NCBI RefSeq assembly: GCF_015832195.1
Contig: NC_052017.1
Span: 93,624,429-93,688,428, forward strand
Source: Motacilla alba alba
Taxonomy: Eukaryota; Chordata; Aves; Passeriformes; Motacillidae
Length of the DNA stretch: 64,000 nucleotides
Direction: 5' to 3'
Made by a program: the position numbers and the translations under genes. The notes below the pieces were generated by a model. It had not been told where the DNA came from and searched no databases. It saw nothing but the letters and a program-made list of their open reading frames with translations. The stretch's first letter is position 1, and each line of letters starts with the position of its first letter. Shown piece by piece: positions 22,801-35,634 of the stretch.

Positions 22801-25800
22801 GAATATGAGTCCTCTGCTTGCTTGCTCACTCAGCACAATGAAAAAAAGCAATGAATTACTTGAAGTCAGGTCAGACTACCTTTTGTCATATGTAACTGTT
22901 ATTACACAGATGTCACAGCAGCAGGTGCAAAATAAATACCTGGGTAATGGAAACCATTTGCTTTGCCTTTAGCCACAGGCATCAGGTCTGATTTACTTGT
23001 GGCTGGCAGCTAAGAGAGCAAGGGAGAGCCAGGTCCCTATAGCCAGGCTCACTTTTACTTGCTCAGAGATGGGAAAAGATAGCCACAGTGGAAGCTGCTC
23101 CAGAGGAGATCATCCTATTTTTCACCCATGCCCTCTTCCTCATGTTCCCCTACTGTTCTGCCAGAGCAGGGAGATTTAGCTGAGCCTTGAATCCACACTT
23201 GCACAGTGCCCTTTCATCATTTGGACCTCGGTGGATGTACACAATCTGGAGCAGTCTTTGCTCAAGGCAAACAAAGTAAAGGAGGAGAGTGACATTTCAG
23301 TCTTTCATTGCAGAGTCATTCAGGTCACTCACTGAAATTATAGACACCAGCTCCAGCAATGTTAACAGCCAACTTTAGATTATTAACCATCCTTTTGATA
23401 GCAGTACATTTATGGTGCCAGTGCACAGAGAATTCCTCCAAATTACAGGGTGTCCTAACACAGCCGGTCAAACCACATGGACCTCTGGATGCAGTAAGCA
23501 GTGTAATTAAACCTGTTTTCCCATTTGTACTTTCCTAGCAGCACTCAAAATACACTCTCAACCACTGGATGCTGCTTTTTGCATCAGGCTATGAAAAGAG
23601 ATAAGAGTGAAGGGTGCCTTAACAATAGCTCATTAAGAATACATCAACCATTTTCTTTTATTGCATTATTTATGTTTCGGGTGATAATACAACACTATTT
23701 CCAGGGCAAAGTGCACTCAAGAAGCATATTGGCCTGTAGGTGGTTTCATTTGATTAGGTTCAGAAGGGGGAAAGCTACAGCAATTTCTTTTACCTGCTGT
23801 TATCCTGAAAGACCTGAGCTTTTTCTTACCCTTATCAGGCCATATATTGTCAATACATTTGAGATCCACCAAACTTCATTAGCTCTTTCAGATGCTTATG
23901 GGAAAGGCAGTGACTTTTTTTTTATCCCCTAAGGCTCTAGAAATTCTTCACTGCAACAATCACTGGCATGCCTGGTAGGATCCATTTTTTAACATAATGA
24001 CCTTCTGCATACAAGCAAACAAACATGAAGAGGACCTAAACATTTAGATCATAAAACTGATTTCACACAAAGGAGTCCATGTTAAAAAAAACCTCAACCA
24101 AAAATAATAATAATACAGATAATGGTCATGAAAATATATTTTCATTCCTTTAATTATATTTTATAGTTAGTCAAGCACTCTGTTAATTACAGTCTTACCT
24201 CATATTTTTTCTTTATTCTCCTACAGAGCTGTTTTCACTGTCTAATGCTGCTCTGCTGTACATTTTGGTACATAGGTAAAGATCCAAGAATAAATTTTGG
24301 CCCTGACCATGGAATATTTACTCAGTCTGAAATGTAAGTAAAAGAAATTGAACTGATAACCAGAAACTGTAAAAGATGGGAATTCTTTACTTATTATAAT
24401 GCAACAAATAACAAATAACAAAACAGAATAACAACAACAAAAAACCCTAAACCAAAGCAAAACAAAAAAAAAAAAAATACCACCCAAATCTTGGAGGTGC
24501 AGAAGGGATAGAAACTATCAAATATTTCAGATAGAACATGAGAGAATTTAGGTTGAAAATGGAGGCTATGGCATAGAATGTGTGCTAGGTCTGCTCCTTG
24601 TTATGGAGAGGGACTCTAACAGAGTTCAATGGATCTTCATGTCTATGTGTAAGAATTAATTAAGAGATCAGACAAGCAACTAGAAAGAACTGCTCCTGAT
24701 ACTCCTTTAAGCCCTGAAAGTGTCCACTAAATATTCTTACTGTGAAGAAGAATGGCATCTTAATAATAACTGAGGAAGCACTGTGTAAGTTATTAATATA
24801 AAATACAAATACCTTCAGTGTCTGAAAGAGTCTTGTAGCTAAAAAAAAAAATCCAAACCACAAAAAAACCAAAAAAAAATGGGCAAGATATTTCTGATTT
24901 TCAAAGTAATAGAATTAGTTTGACTGTGTGTACTATTCACTGCCTTTCTGAATTACAGATCACTGAGATCTCCATCCAGAAATGCAATGTACTGGTATTC
25001 ATCTTGTCGATGATATATACTCAGAGGGCTATTTCTCTAATTGATGGCTTCATCATTCAATTCAAGATGCATAAGGATAGCTATTGTTATCTAACACTAT
25101 CATATGTTCCTATTGTTCCACACTTCTCTCTTTGTCAATGGCATCCAAGATATCCTATCTAAATCTTCAAGATAGCAAAAGAAAGGTGCATTATTTGTTG
25201 ACTCCACACATTGCATTATTAAGCATTTGTGAACAACCTGCACATCTCCCCAGTGACATCTTTAAGTATTCAATTAAAATTGGACGAGAGAGTACACCAA
25301 TACAAATAAATACTCAGCTATATGAAGGCTTTGCATTGAATTCTTAAATTATTCTAATACAGGTGCTTGCTAGCAGGCACTCAGTTGAAATCAGGACGGT
25401 GATGCAAGTGTGAGAATGAATGGTGTATGAAAGGGAGAAAGGCAGATTGCTTTATGGTGGAGTCATGGCAGAGGTTTGACAGGAAATGCTTCTCCCAATA
25501 CAGCTGAGCAGGGAAGGAGAACCCTATTATATGGATGAGCGGGACCAGCAGTGGCATCTTGTCATTCTAACTTGTATAAGTAAGCAAGCTTAATTGCTCC
25601 TTGTCTTTTCAAGATGACTTTCCACCAACAATCTCATTATCACACGCGTATGTTTATTGCACATATTTGAGTCCCTTCATGCAGACCTGAATGCAGTGAG
25701 GAGAGCAGCAATATTATGTTATCCAGTAACATTGTTTTCCCTTTTTTTCCTTTTAACCAGGCAGATGTGACCTGCCTTCTCCTTCTGCAACTAACAGGGT

Positions 25801-28800
25801 GACCAGAGGCAGTGGAATGTACACCAGGAAAAAATAGAACCAGAGGGAAAGCAAGCTGTCAAGAGAACAGTGTACTGAAGAGGAAAAATGTAAAACATGA
25901 CTTCTATTTACCATGATTAATATGTAAAGTTAACATGTTTGTCATGGAATATATTAATATGTATGTTTTGCCATTATGTAGATCTTTTCTTATATTACTT
26001 ATTAGAAAGGGATACAATCACAATGATGGGGCAAGAATGCCACTTAAAAATTAGGTGATGCCCAGTCAACATAATATAACCACTACAGTGTCATTTCTGA
26101 TTTAGATGTGGTGATATCAGTATAATTGCCGCTGGGAAGAAATTAAAATGGCTGTTAATGATAAATAAAATGACAAGAAGGAGGATTCTCCTTCACATAT
26201 AATTCCAAGCAAAATACAGCTGCTGAATTCCTTGAGCACTTGGTGCTGTTCATTGATAAAGAGGAAACAAGCAGGTTTTGTGCAGCTTCATGGACATAAG
26301 AGCTGCCCTGTCCTTTCCCAAGCCCAAATGTAGACACCATAGGTCTAAAAATATTTCACCCTGCTACTTCCACTCAGAGGAGGTGTAATAGTGAAGCTCA
26401 CATGAAGTGAATATTAACACTGTTCCAGCAGAAAGCACTGTACATAACAAACAGAAAGTTAAGAAAAAAGAGGGTTGAGGCAGGGAGACAACAGTGCACG
26501 TGGATACTTTACAAAACCTCCAAATACTCCTGCCTTGTCTCTGTCACCATAGGCAGCCTTAGCTCATGGATCAAAAGACCTTCATACATTTGTTTTATAT
26601 CATAAATCTGTCAAGAATGAGCTACACAAAGCATCATTCACCCACTGCACATGGCTTGTTAGCCTAGTCAAGAGCATCTTTCAACTCATTCACACATTAA
26701 AAGCCAGGAAACCAACATTTGATTACTACTTCTAGCATTAAGATCAAAGACCATATCTTTCTATCTGTGAAGAGCAAGAGCCAAATTGCTTTCTCCTCTT
26801 TCTGCATTTACAGAAGAATTGAAGAGTCGAAACACAAAAATCAATGTTATACTCCACATCCCATGAACAACACAGTTCCGGCCTATAAAAACACAAAGCA
26901 GGCACTATAACTTACATACATTTTCTTGGAAAGAAGTATAAGTGAATCTGTAGTCACATCTTCACAGCATTCTCATTCTGCAGTTTTCCAAAGCTCAGAG
27001 TAGCTTGATCCACAGGTGTTATCCTAGTGTATAAAATTACAACACCTCTTAAAAGGGAAAATACCATATACTTCCATTTACTCTTCTTCAAAATCAGATG
27101 GTAGTGTAATGGTTAGATTAAATAAAAACACTAACTTAAAATCACAAAAACAAAACTGAAACATTTGGGGTAAGTCAATGTTATTCCATTGTCATAGTTA
27201 GGTTTTTACTTACCTGTTGGTCAAAAAAGCTTGAAAATAAAAATAAATAAAAATCAGCCTTAACCTGGAGAATAAGTATGTCCACTTTCAGAAGAAACTT
27301 ATTTGTTGATTCAGTTCTAGACAACGCAAAGCAGGGGATTTACTCTTAGGCTCATGTAGCCAAACCATAGCAGGGGCAGTGAAAGAAGAGCGGGTAAAAT
27401 AATGAATAAAGTGTAACATGCTTTCTAAAATATGGCAAATTAACACAGAAAAGACTCCAGTGAAACAGCTGAACCACTGACCTAGCATTTTGAGATATAC
27501 AGGATTTTTTTTTCTTGGTGGTCTGTTTTACTACACAGCATGTGAAAGGAGTGCAGAGCTTAGCCAGCCCCCAGCTAATTGCTTTGGCTCTTTTGCATGA
27601 AGATCATTTGCTGACAAATTGTTACAGACACATTTAGGCACAAGTTTTTATAGGATGCCTGGTGCTCTTTATAATGCAATTAGCGTTATTTAGTATACAT
27701 GTTTCCTTATGCATTGTTGTTCTTTCACTGGCAAACAATAACAATGAAATCTGCACCCTTCAAGTGTCTGAATCTTTCCTCATGTTTCCTGGATTTGAGC
27801 TGTCTTTTGGGAGCATAGACTCATCAAAGGAAAAATCCTACCTAATGTTTAGTAAAGGGCGTTTTATTTTAATGTCTGTTTGGGAAAGTTAGAAGAAAAT
27901 GTGGACTGTGGTTGGTCTTATTCTTTTGCCAGCTTTACAAAAGACACTAGGAACAGTTTATTTTAGAAAGCAAAGAGTTTTGATCTGCTCCAAAGGAGCT
28001 GCAAAGAAAAGCTTTCCTATGAGTTCACATGTTGGAAGACTCCTTGCACTATTTACTCAAGCATGCTGTGGATAGGTAATGAAAAATCACCAATTCTGAC
28101 ATCTCCAAACCTCTGCTCACCAACAAACTATCAAAGGGGCACCAGGTCTGCATCTCTTCCAGCAATGGTAAGGTTCTCCAGGCAATAAGTTCTCCATGTA
28201 TGTGTCCTTTTGTGCAAGACACACCCCTGCCATCAGGTACTGCAGTGGTGTTACATGACCGGTCTACCTTTAAGCCATGCTGACATTCGTGTGCAAGGTA
28301 TCCCTCCCTTGTACCATGGAGGACCCAGCCTGGTAGCCCTGGAAATGAAGTGTTCTGAGCACCTACCTGAGATGCAAGCAGGGAATAAACTTAAATTCAT
28401 TTCTTCCAAGGTGATTCAAATGCACACATTTTAGGAGGGTCCTAACCTCAAAAATATAGGGACATATATTGAATAGGGATACCCCTTTTTGAATTGAACA
28501 TAACAAGAGAACTCGGACACCCTGTTCTTGACTGGCCATCATAATCTCTACACCTGAAAGCCTTTATTTCTTACTAGCTGCAGTGCTTTCTTGTGCATTA
28601 TCTTATTTTCTAGGATCTCTTGCACAAAGAGTAGAGGCACTGTTCTGCAGCCTGAGAGTCCTCTTAGCATAGAATTTGATTTACAATTTCCCACCCTGTT
28701 GCTACTGCCTCAAAGTATCTGGACACCTACAGAAGCAAAGAGATCATGATCTAAGCACTCATAGAGCCTACATTTGACACAGAAGGTATTATTCATTATC

Positions 28801-29150
28801 CAGAGAAGGCTCTGGATCCTAGCTGTGCTCCAGAGACTCAGCTGACTCAGGAAATGGAGCACAAGTTTCTTTTCTCTCCTGTGACCATGCCAACAACTGA
28901 GCTAAACAGTTTGTTCAGTTTCTCTCAGTCTCCCTGACCTAGTAAATGTCTCAATCCCACACAAAACACATCAGCAAGAATCCTTGCAATTCAGCAAGAA
29001 AGAGCCCCATCCCAAAGCCAGTTACACAGCCTGTTGTGACAACCCTGGGTGGCTCTGCCTAGGACCACTGTGGCTTTCACAGGTGAATCAGCAGCAGGAA
29101 TTCCTTCAGGTAAATTGCAATTACCAGGACTGGATTTTAACCAGAATTAT
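22801..29150. other. Intergenic DNA, no gene seen
   Basis: The stretch is AT-rich with only short, domainless open frames. A-rich simple patches occur at about 24425-24478 and 24841-24880. No interspersed repeat or RNA gene is recognisable with confidence. Confidence 0.5.
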
Positions 29151-29335
29151 CACAGAATCATAGAATGGGTAACGTTGGAAGGGACAACAATAGGTCCAAC
29201 CTCCCTGCTCAAGGAGGATCCCCTAGGCTACACTGCACAGGATCGAGTCCAGATGGTTCTTGAATGTCTCCAGTGAGGGAGATTCCACACCTTCTCTGGG
29301 CAGCCTATGTGCGTAGTCACCTGCATGTAAAGAAA
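29151..29335 (-). mobile_element. CR1 LINE 3' fragment, minus strand
   Basis: It begins with CACAGAATCATAGAATGGG, the reverse complement of the CR1 terminal repeat, and continues with GTTGGAAGGGACAAC and GGTCCAACCTCCCTGC, then CTCTCTGGGCAGCCT-like text (here TTCTCTGGGCAGCCT). This is a 5'-truncated CR1 3' UTR inserted on the minus strand. Its truncated end abuts the next, plus-strand CR1. Confidence 0.88.
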
Positions 29336-30003
29336 GACCTGGGAGTCCTGCTGGGTGACAAGCTGACATGAGCTGGCAATGCATCCTTGTGGCTGGGGTT
29401 TTCTTGTGTGGGATCCTGAAATGCATTGCAAAGAGTTTGGCCAGCAGGTCAAGGGAGGTGATCCTCAACCTTTACTGAGCCCTAGTGTGGCTGCATCTGA
29501 AGTGGCATGTCCAGTTCTAGGATCCTTAAGACAAGAAAGACAAGGACCTACTGGAGAGGGTCCAGAGGGGGTCCACAAAGATGATTTGGGGTCTGGAGCA
29601 TCACTATCATGAGGAGAGACTGTGGGAGCTGCAGGCTCTTTAGTCTGTTGAAGAGAAGACTGAAGAGGGGATCTCATTAATGCATGTAAATATCTCCAAG
29701 GCAGGTGCCAAGAGGATGGTGCCAGACTCCTTTCAGTGATGGCCAGTGACATGATGAGGAGCAGTGGCCATAATGTAAAACACAAGAAGCTCCACTTCAA
29801 CATGAAGAAGAACTTTTTTGCTTTGAGAGTGGCAGAGCATTGGAACAGGCTCTCTGGAGAGGTAGTGGAGTCTCCCTCTCTGGAGACATTCCAAACACAT
29901 CTGCACACATTTCCGTGTAGCCTGTTCCAGGTGATCCTGCTTTGGCAGAAAGGTTGGTCTAGTTGATGTCCAGAGGTCCCTTTCAACCCTAACAATGTTG
30001 TGG
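29336..30003 (+). mobile_element. CR1 LINE 3' end (end of ORF2 plus 3' UTR), plus strand
   Basis: The fragment starts at a CR1 ORF2 C-terminal segment (ACCTGGGAGTCCTGCTGGG, encoding DLGVLLGDK) and runs through the recognisable 3' UTR to CCCTTTCAACCCTAACAATG near 30000. Internal landmarks include AGAGGGTCCAGAGGG, the GAAGAAGAACTTTTTTG segment and GGTAGTGGAGTCTCCCTC. Several stops interrupt the ORF2 remnant, so it is inactive. Only the end of the reverse transcriptase-endonuclease polyprotein frame was ever present in this copy. Confidence 0.9.
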
Positions 30004-31433
30004 TCGTGCCCATTGCCTTCTGTCCCATCGCTCAGCACCACTGAGAAGAGCCTGGCTCCATCCTCTTAGCACCCTCCCTTCCCATCCTTAACAATCACTT
30101 CCAGGACCTTGGCTTTGCACTTTGCTGAGAAAACTACAAGAGGGTGTCCTCAGCAGGATGTTTACTCCAGGGAGGTGCTGTGGCCAAGCAGAGCACGGTG
30201 GGGAACTCCTGCCTGCTGGCTGGCCTGTGCCCTCCTCAGCAGAAGCTCTCTGTCATCTTCCCCACAAAACTCCTACCTCACCCCAGCCCAGTTGAGGCTG
30301 ATAAAGTCCATGGGATTTTTTTAACCACAGGCCATAGTGTATAATTATGAAAGTACTTTATAGAAGGCTTTCAGTTGTATATCCTAAAGAAATACCCAGA
30401 GCCTTTGAAAACTTGGTGCTTCCTTGCTCTTTGCAACATGCTGCATGACTCGTTTGAAGTACAAATATGTAAATGGACCAAACCATCTCTGCAGCTTTCC
30501 TGTCCCCTCTTTCATGAGGCAGACCTTTCTGAGAAAAGCATTTCCCTTTGGCCACCACTGACCAAATGGATACGGAAGGCAGCAGGGAGCAAAAATACTC
30601 CAAGATCTCGGAGCCAGCACCTTGGTTTCCCCAGACAGGTGCCCAATGCACCATGTGCCACCTCTAGCCCAGCCCTCTCTGTTCCTGCAGTCCTATTCTT
30701 CAGTGGGAGGCAGAGGGCTACCTGTGATCATGGAGAACTGTGGGGATAAAAAAGAATTGTAAAGTAATATTTATAGCTCCATATAGAAAGGGATGAGACA
30801 AAACCCAATTCCCCTGTTTGAATTCCTGTGTTACATTCAGAGATTTAACAAAATCTGATGACCATTTATTATTGTACAACTATTGGAAATAGTTGCACAG
30901 ATTTCTCAATCTCTCCCACTTCCTGAGCCTTGCTTTCAAGTACATGCATGTATGCCATCTGAGATGGGGTAGTGAGCTGGCATATGACACAGGCTGGAAA
31001 AATGGGCCAACTAAACAAAATGTAAAGTGTCACTATTTCTCCTCAGTGAGGGCCTGATTCAGCCCAAGCATGTGTCATATGTGCCTAACTTTGAGCAGGC
31101 ACCCAAGTGCCTGCTGAAGGAGAAGAGTGGAATCGCTTGCATTCTTGGAGTGAAGCACGAGGAGTTTAAGAGCTTTGTGGAATCCCAGCCTAAACTAATA
31201 GCATTGTATTTCTTGTTAACCGAGAACAAAAGCAAGCCAGTTTGGGATCACGCTGACCTAGATGCTATCAGAGGTTAGCAAAAATGACTGGTCAGACCTG
31301 TCAGGACTAAACAGCTGCATCAAGCAGTGGGGGGGAGCTCTGGGGGAAGGAGGGCACAGGAATTGCAAATAGAGAGACAGAGGAGCAGGAGGAAAAGATG
31401 GAAACTGCATGTCCTGAATACAAGGCATGAACT

Positions 31434-31436
31434 TGT

Positions 31437-31489
<53 letters not shown>

Positions 31490-31493
31490 TGTG
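31434..31493 (+). repeat. (GT)n microsatellite
   Basis: About 60 bases of alternating GT with two interruptions near the ends. It is likely polymorphic. Open frames across it on both strands are repeat artefacts. Confidence 0.97.
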
Positions 31494-34195
31494 CTCTCCT
31501 CAGCTGAAGCTTTGGTCTTGTCATTTGCATATACACAGATCACCAGACATCTTTCGCCCAACCTTTCAGAAACAACCTTACAGCACCATGACTTCCATGC
31601 TCTCAACACTCCTTGGGCTCCATTTCCATAAATTACAGTACAAAAGGATAATAGCCTGTTAGCAGTCCCAGCACTGTCTGACATACAAACCACCAAGAGC
31701 AGGAGTATTTTCCTTGCCATCCTGTGCCTCTCTTGTGGACCAGGTGTAGCCCCATTTGCAAAATGCGGTACCATATCAGCAGTTTCTGACCTGATTGCAA
31801 AGCTAAGTAAAGCTAATTTATCATGACAGGCTGATCAGGATGACAAGGTTGAGTAGGTGACATTTTCCAAAATCTCCAATTTTTAATTTTTTTAAAATCC
31901 CCTTAGCAATTTATTTTCTGAATAGCAAAGTTTTCTCCAGGAAAGTTCCAAAACATAGTCAAGGTTAACCATGCTGTGAGCTTATTCAATATTTATGATT
32001 CTTTTTTATTTGTACTAGGACTTTTTGGGGACTCCAAATAGTCCATTAATCAAACCGAGTGACAAAATAGGCCATTTGACAATTTGTACAGAGGCCGTGT
32101 ATTTTTTTTTTCTGTTCAAGAATAAAGAACCAACTTAACTTCATCAACAGTTCCTGATTAATTGTTACAAAGTGTCATCCATAAATTTTCCTTCGATCTA
32201 ATAATCCTTTCAGAAGACTTAACAATATCCCCAGTGATTTGGGTTTTATTGAGGGCTGAGTTCCTGGAGAAGCAGTGACACAAATAGCTCAAGTGAACTG
32301 AGACACCTCCGTGGACAGTCTTCACAGAGTTGACAGTTCTGAAATACAATTATCAGTGTGATCTGCTTAAGAATTCATCATCAGCTCCTGCCTTCTGAAG
32401 ACTTAAAAAAATACTGAGGCATACAAAGAAAAAGAGGTGATAAGAAGGCATCATTTTCTTCCAGCCTCATAACTGTAAATTGAAGAAAATTATTTTCTTT
32501 GCCTGCAGCTCATTGGCATATAGGCAGCATTATATTATAATTTCATAAGCATAAATCCTTTGAATAAATTTCAGAAGAATAACTGAATTAGAAATGCAAG
32601 TAAAGTATCTAAAAAACTTAACTGTACTAGGCAGGAAAAACTGGATGCAAGTAAAACTGGCATGGGGAGATTTACTGTCTGCCTTCTCATCCTCTGTCTG
32701 TGAAGGGAATACTCCCCCACTCCTCCCACTAACCTGATCCAGCTAAGGTAAATTTTAAGAAGAAAAAAAAAATGTTAATTTCAACCATCATTTCCATACA
32801 CAGCAGGAAAATATGAAATCTAACCCACCTTGCTGCCTTCTTTTGCAGAATTTCAGCTGTATTTCATCATTAATTAATCTTGGAGATACAACAGGCTTGG
32901 GGTTTGTTGTAATTATTGTTATTTGTTTATTTATTAGTAGTAAGCATATGGGAGATCAAAAGCATGCCTCCCAACTGTTCCCTAGCAACAAGTCAGTCAG
33001 TTATTCGCACAGAAGTCGTCCAACCTTCCCACAAAGTGAATCTGGGATGCAGTGCTCCCGCAGCGCCCTCCTTGCCCTATCCCATGGGCTGAGGGATGCT
33101 GCAGCTGCTGATGCTCTCCCATGTCCAGCCAGGTGAAATGCACAAGTGTCTGCTCAGGGGCAGAAATAACTCACCTTTTCTGAGAAGCCCGAAAGGCTTG
33201 ATTTTATAGTTGCATCATAAGATGATTGCAAGTCAGGAGATCAAAGTTAAGCCCTGTTATTGACTTCCTGTCCAATTTGGGCAAGTACTCTCTTGTCAGT
33301 TACCTGCCTGCCTGCCTTTGGGAATTTAGACTCTTGTCTCTCTGTGACTCAGCTACTCACCTTTAAAATGGACATGCTAGTTCCATATTCTCTACTATTT
33401 AATTTCCCCCCCCCCCCCACAATTTTTCTTTTATCATGTATATGTTACTATTATGCTACATTTTGACCAGTTGACCTGGATTGCTAAGGCCACTGTTGAA
33501 TTTGGTGCAGCACTCCTATGATTTCAGCTGGAGAGGGTTCAGCATGAACCTAAGTATAAGAGCACTAATTACTACCCAGGCTGTCTGAACTAGTGTGAAA
33601 CCCTTACAACTGCGCCCTTTAAGCCATGTGTACTTCCACTTTGATTGATCTATTAGTTGTTCACAGAGGCAGCGTAGCTACTGTAGGGACAACAGAGCCA
33701 GGGGCAGTGGCTTTATTTTAGCTTGCTCCTGTCTGCAGCATGGGGAGCCAGATCATCTTCTCTGTTGCCCAATTTTTCATGCAGAATACACCTTCAGCCT
33801 GAAGGAGGTGCAACACTTCCTCCAGTTCCTGTGTCTGCCTTGCAGAACAGAGTCAAATTATGGCAACATGAACATGTTCCTTATGCAGAGGGCAATTCAC
33901 AGCCATCACAGGGCACAGTGTTTCCCTGCTGTCTTCTACAAGCTGTGTAAGTAGTAGTGGGTTACACCACACCCTGAATTTACTGCAGTTTCAACACACA
34001 AAACATACCTGTTATGCACAGTGTGGGCTGCTCAGCGTGCACCAACCTGAAGGACCACAGGGAAAAACACCAAACATAATTCTGTAATATTATTATGTGC
34101 TATGGCTCATCAGTGGACTTTGAAAAACAGATTTACACAAGTTTATATGGGACTTATGGTATGAATCAGATGTGCATTTAGACTATACAATAGGA

Positions 34196-34252
34196 AAATT
34201 AGGCTAGAGGGGATCTCAAGGGGTCGTCTGGTTCATCTTACTAATTTCTGTT
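34196..34252 (-). mobile_element. Possible CR1 3' fragment, minus strand
   Basis: The segment GGCTAGAGGGGATCTCAAGG followed by GGTCGTCTGGTTCATCTTACT resembles the reverse complement of the CR1 3' UTR that normally follows the terminal repeat. The terminal repeat itself is not clear, so the assignment is tentative. Confidence 0.45.
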
Positions 34253-34565
34253 GGGATCTCTGTATAGCTAAATTAGTCCCGAACAAGGAATATGTTCGCT
34301 CCCAACATTACTAGAAGAAACTGTGTATGTGTGAGGGGAGAGTGGGAGGATCAGCTTTCCTAAATAAACTACATAAGTCCACTGGATAATTTCCAAGGAC
34401 TCATAACCCTTTTTGGATCACAGAGAAATTTCCCTGTAACACACTGGTCAACAGCCGAAACATGTTCTAATCTCTAGTGACACTCTCAGCAAGGGCTGCT
34501 TCATGCCAGTATTCAAATCTGGTCTCTCAGAGATCTTAGCAGATGAACTATTAGAAAAAAAATCA

Positions 34566-34566
<1 letters not shown>

Positions 34567-34607
<41 letters not shown>
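34567..34607 (+). repeat. 41-base poly-A tract
   Basis: The run of 41 A has no interruption and is preceded by a shorter A-run. I could not identify a retrogene or SINE body upstream, so it is listed as a homopolymer. Its length may be affected by sequencing error. Confidence 0.9.
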
Positions 34608-34611
<4 letters not shown>

Positions 34612-35591
34612 TTTTCCTTGATCCTTGGACTTTTCTCCCTCTCAAGAATGACGGAACCACTTTTATCTTGAACTATTGAAAATATTCATTTTGCCAGATA
34701 CCAGGCCTGGAACATTTTATCCTGATAACTAAAGCATCTGGAAAGCTCTGAGCAACTCGAAACAGAGGATTAGGATGGAAATACTCAGCTGTATACTCAT
34801 ACATAGCTACCGCTATTGCAGCTGCTTCTGTGGCTGGCTGGATCTTGCACTGGTTTCCCTGATATTCAGAGAAAGGAGATTTTAGTGGCCCCAGCTTTCT
34901 CGTTGTCATGTTATGTGTTCATGACCTCCACAACAGAGGTTACCCATATATTAACATCCTACCAAGTAATCAAGCTTAAATAATCCTTTCCCAGGTGAAT
35001 CAAGGATGTGTCCTCATATTCACCAACTCATCAGAACAAAGCAATTTCAAAGGTTTTCCAGCTTGATTTTCATAGGAGTGCATGGAGGCTCTTTTCTCCT
35101 GTAACTCTTCCCTGTTTCTGCCCTGGCTTGATGTGCTTGACTAGTAACTTTATGTGTAACTGAGGCCATTGACATAGGGATAGCAAGACAGGAGGCAGCA
35201 GAGCTGTGGCTAAGATATGGTATTTATCCTGGCTTTTTCTCTTTTGATCAATTAAAAGAAAAAAATTTATCCCACCTACTCACCTGTGTCTTCCCAGACT
35301 TTCATGCCAGGGTAATGTACCAGGGGTTGCTGTGATTCACAGAAAAAATTGATGCCAGTTTCAGATAGACAGCACTGCTCTCTCATACAAGATGTTATGC
35401 TTTATGATTTCAGTTCTGGGGTCAGGGATTTCTACCTCCAGGATCAGCCAAGATGGTGGCTGTAACGAGAAGGAAATTTAGTGGGTGATAAGAAGCCATC
35501 GGGAGGCTCATGCCCCAGGAATGGGCCAACTAGCCTGTGGGCAAAGAGGGAAGGGGGAATTCTTTTCATGAACTGAAGTGTTGCTGCTCAG

Positions 35592-35592
<1 letters not shown>

Positions 35593-35631
<39 letters not shown>
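35593..35631 (+). repeat. (CA)n microsatellite
   Basis: A perfect CA run of about 39 bases, followed by a short imperfect extension. It is probably polymorphic and has no coding content. Confidence 0.97.

Positions 35632-35634
<3 letters not shown>

Noticed and set aside
27102..27112. TAGTGTAATGG, a match to a tRNA A-box
   Set aside because: No B-box, no anticodon stem and no acceptor stem follow; an 11-base degenerate motif occurs by chance.
31027..31278. 83-codon plus-strand open frame with ordinary-looking composition
   Set aside because: No recognisable family, and its start overlaps a likely old MITE-type repeat; length is within chance.
31434..31493. Regular repeats considered as a possible CRISPR-like or satellite array
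   Set aside because: It is a simple dinucleotide microsatellite; no repeat-spacer structure exists anywhere in the window.
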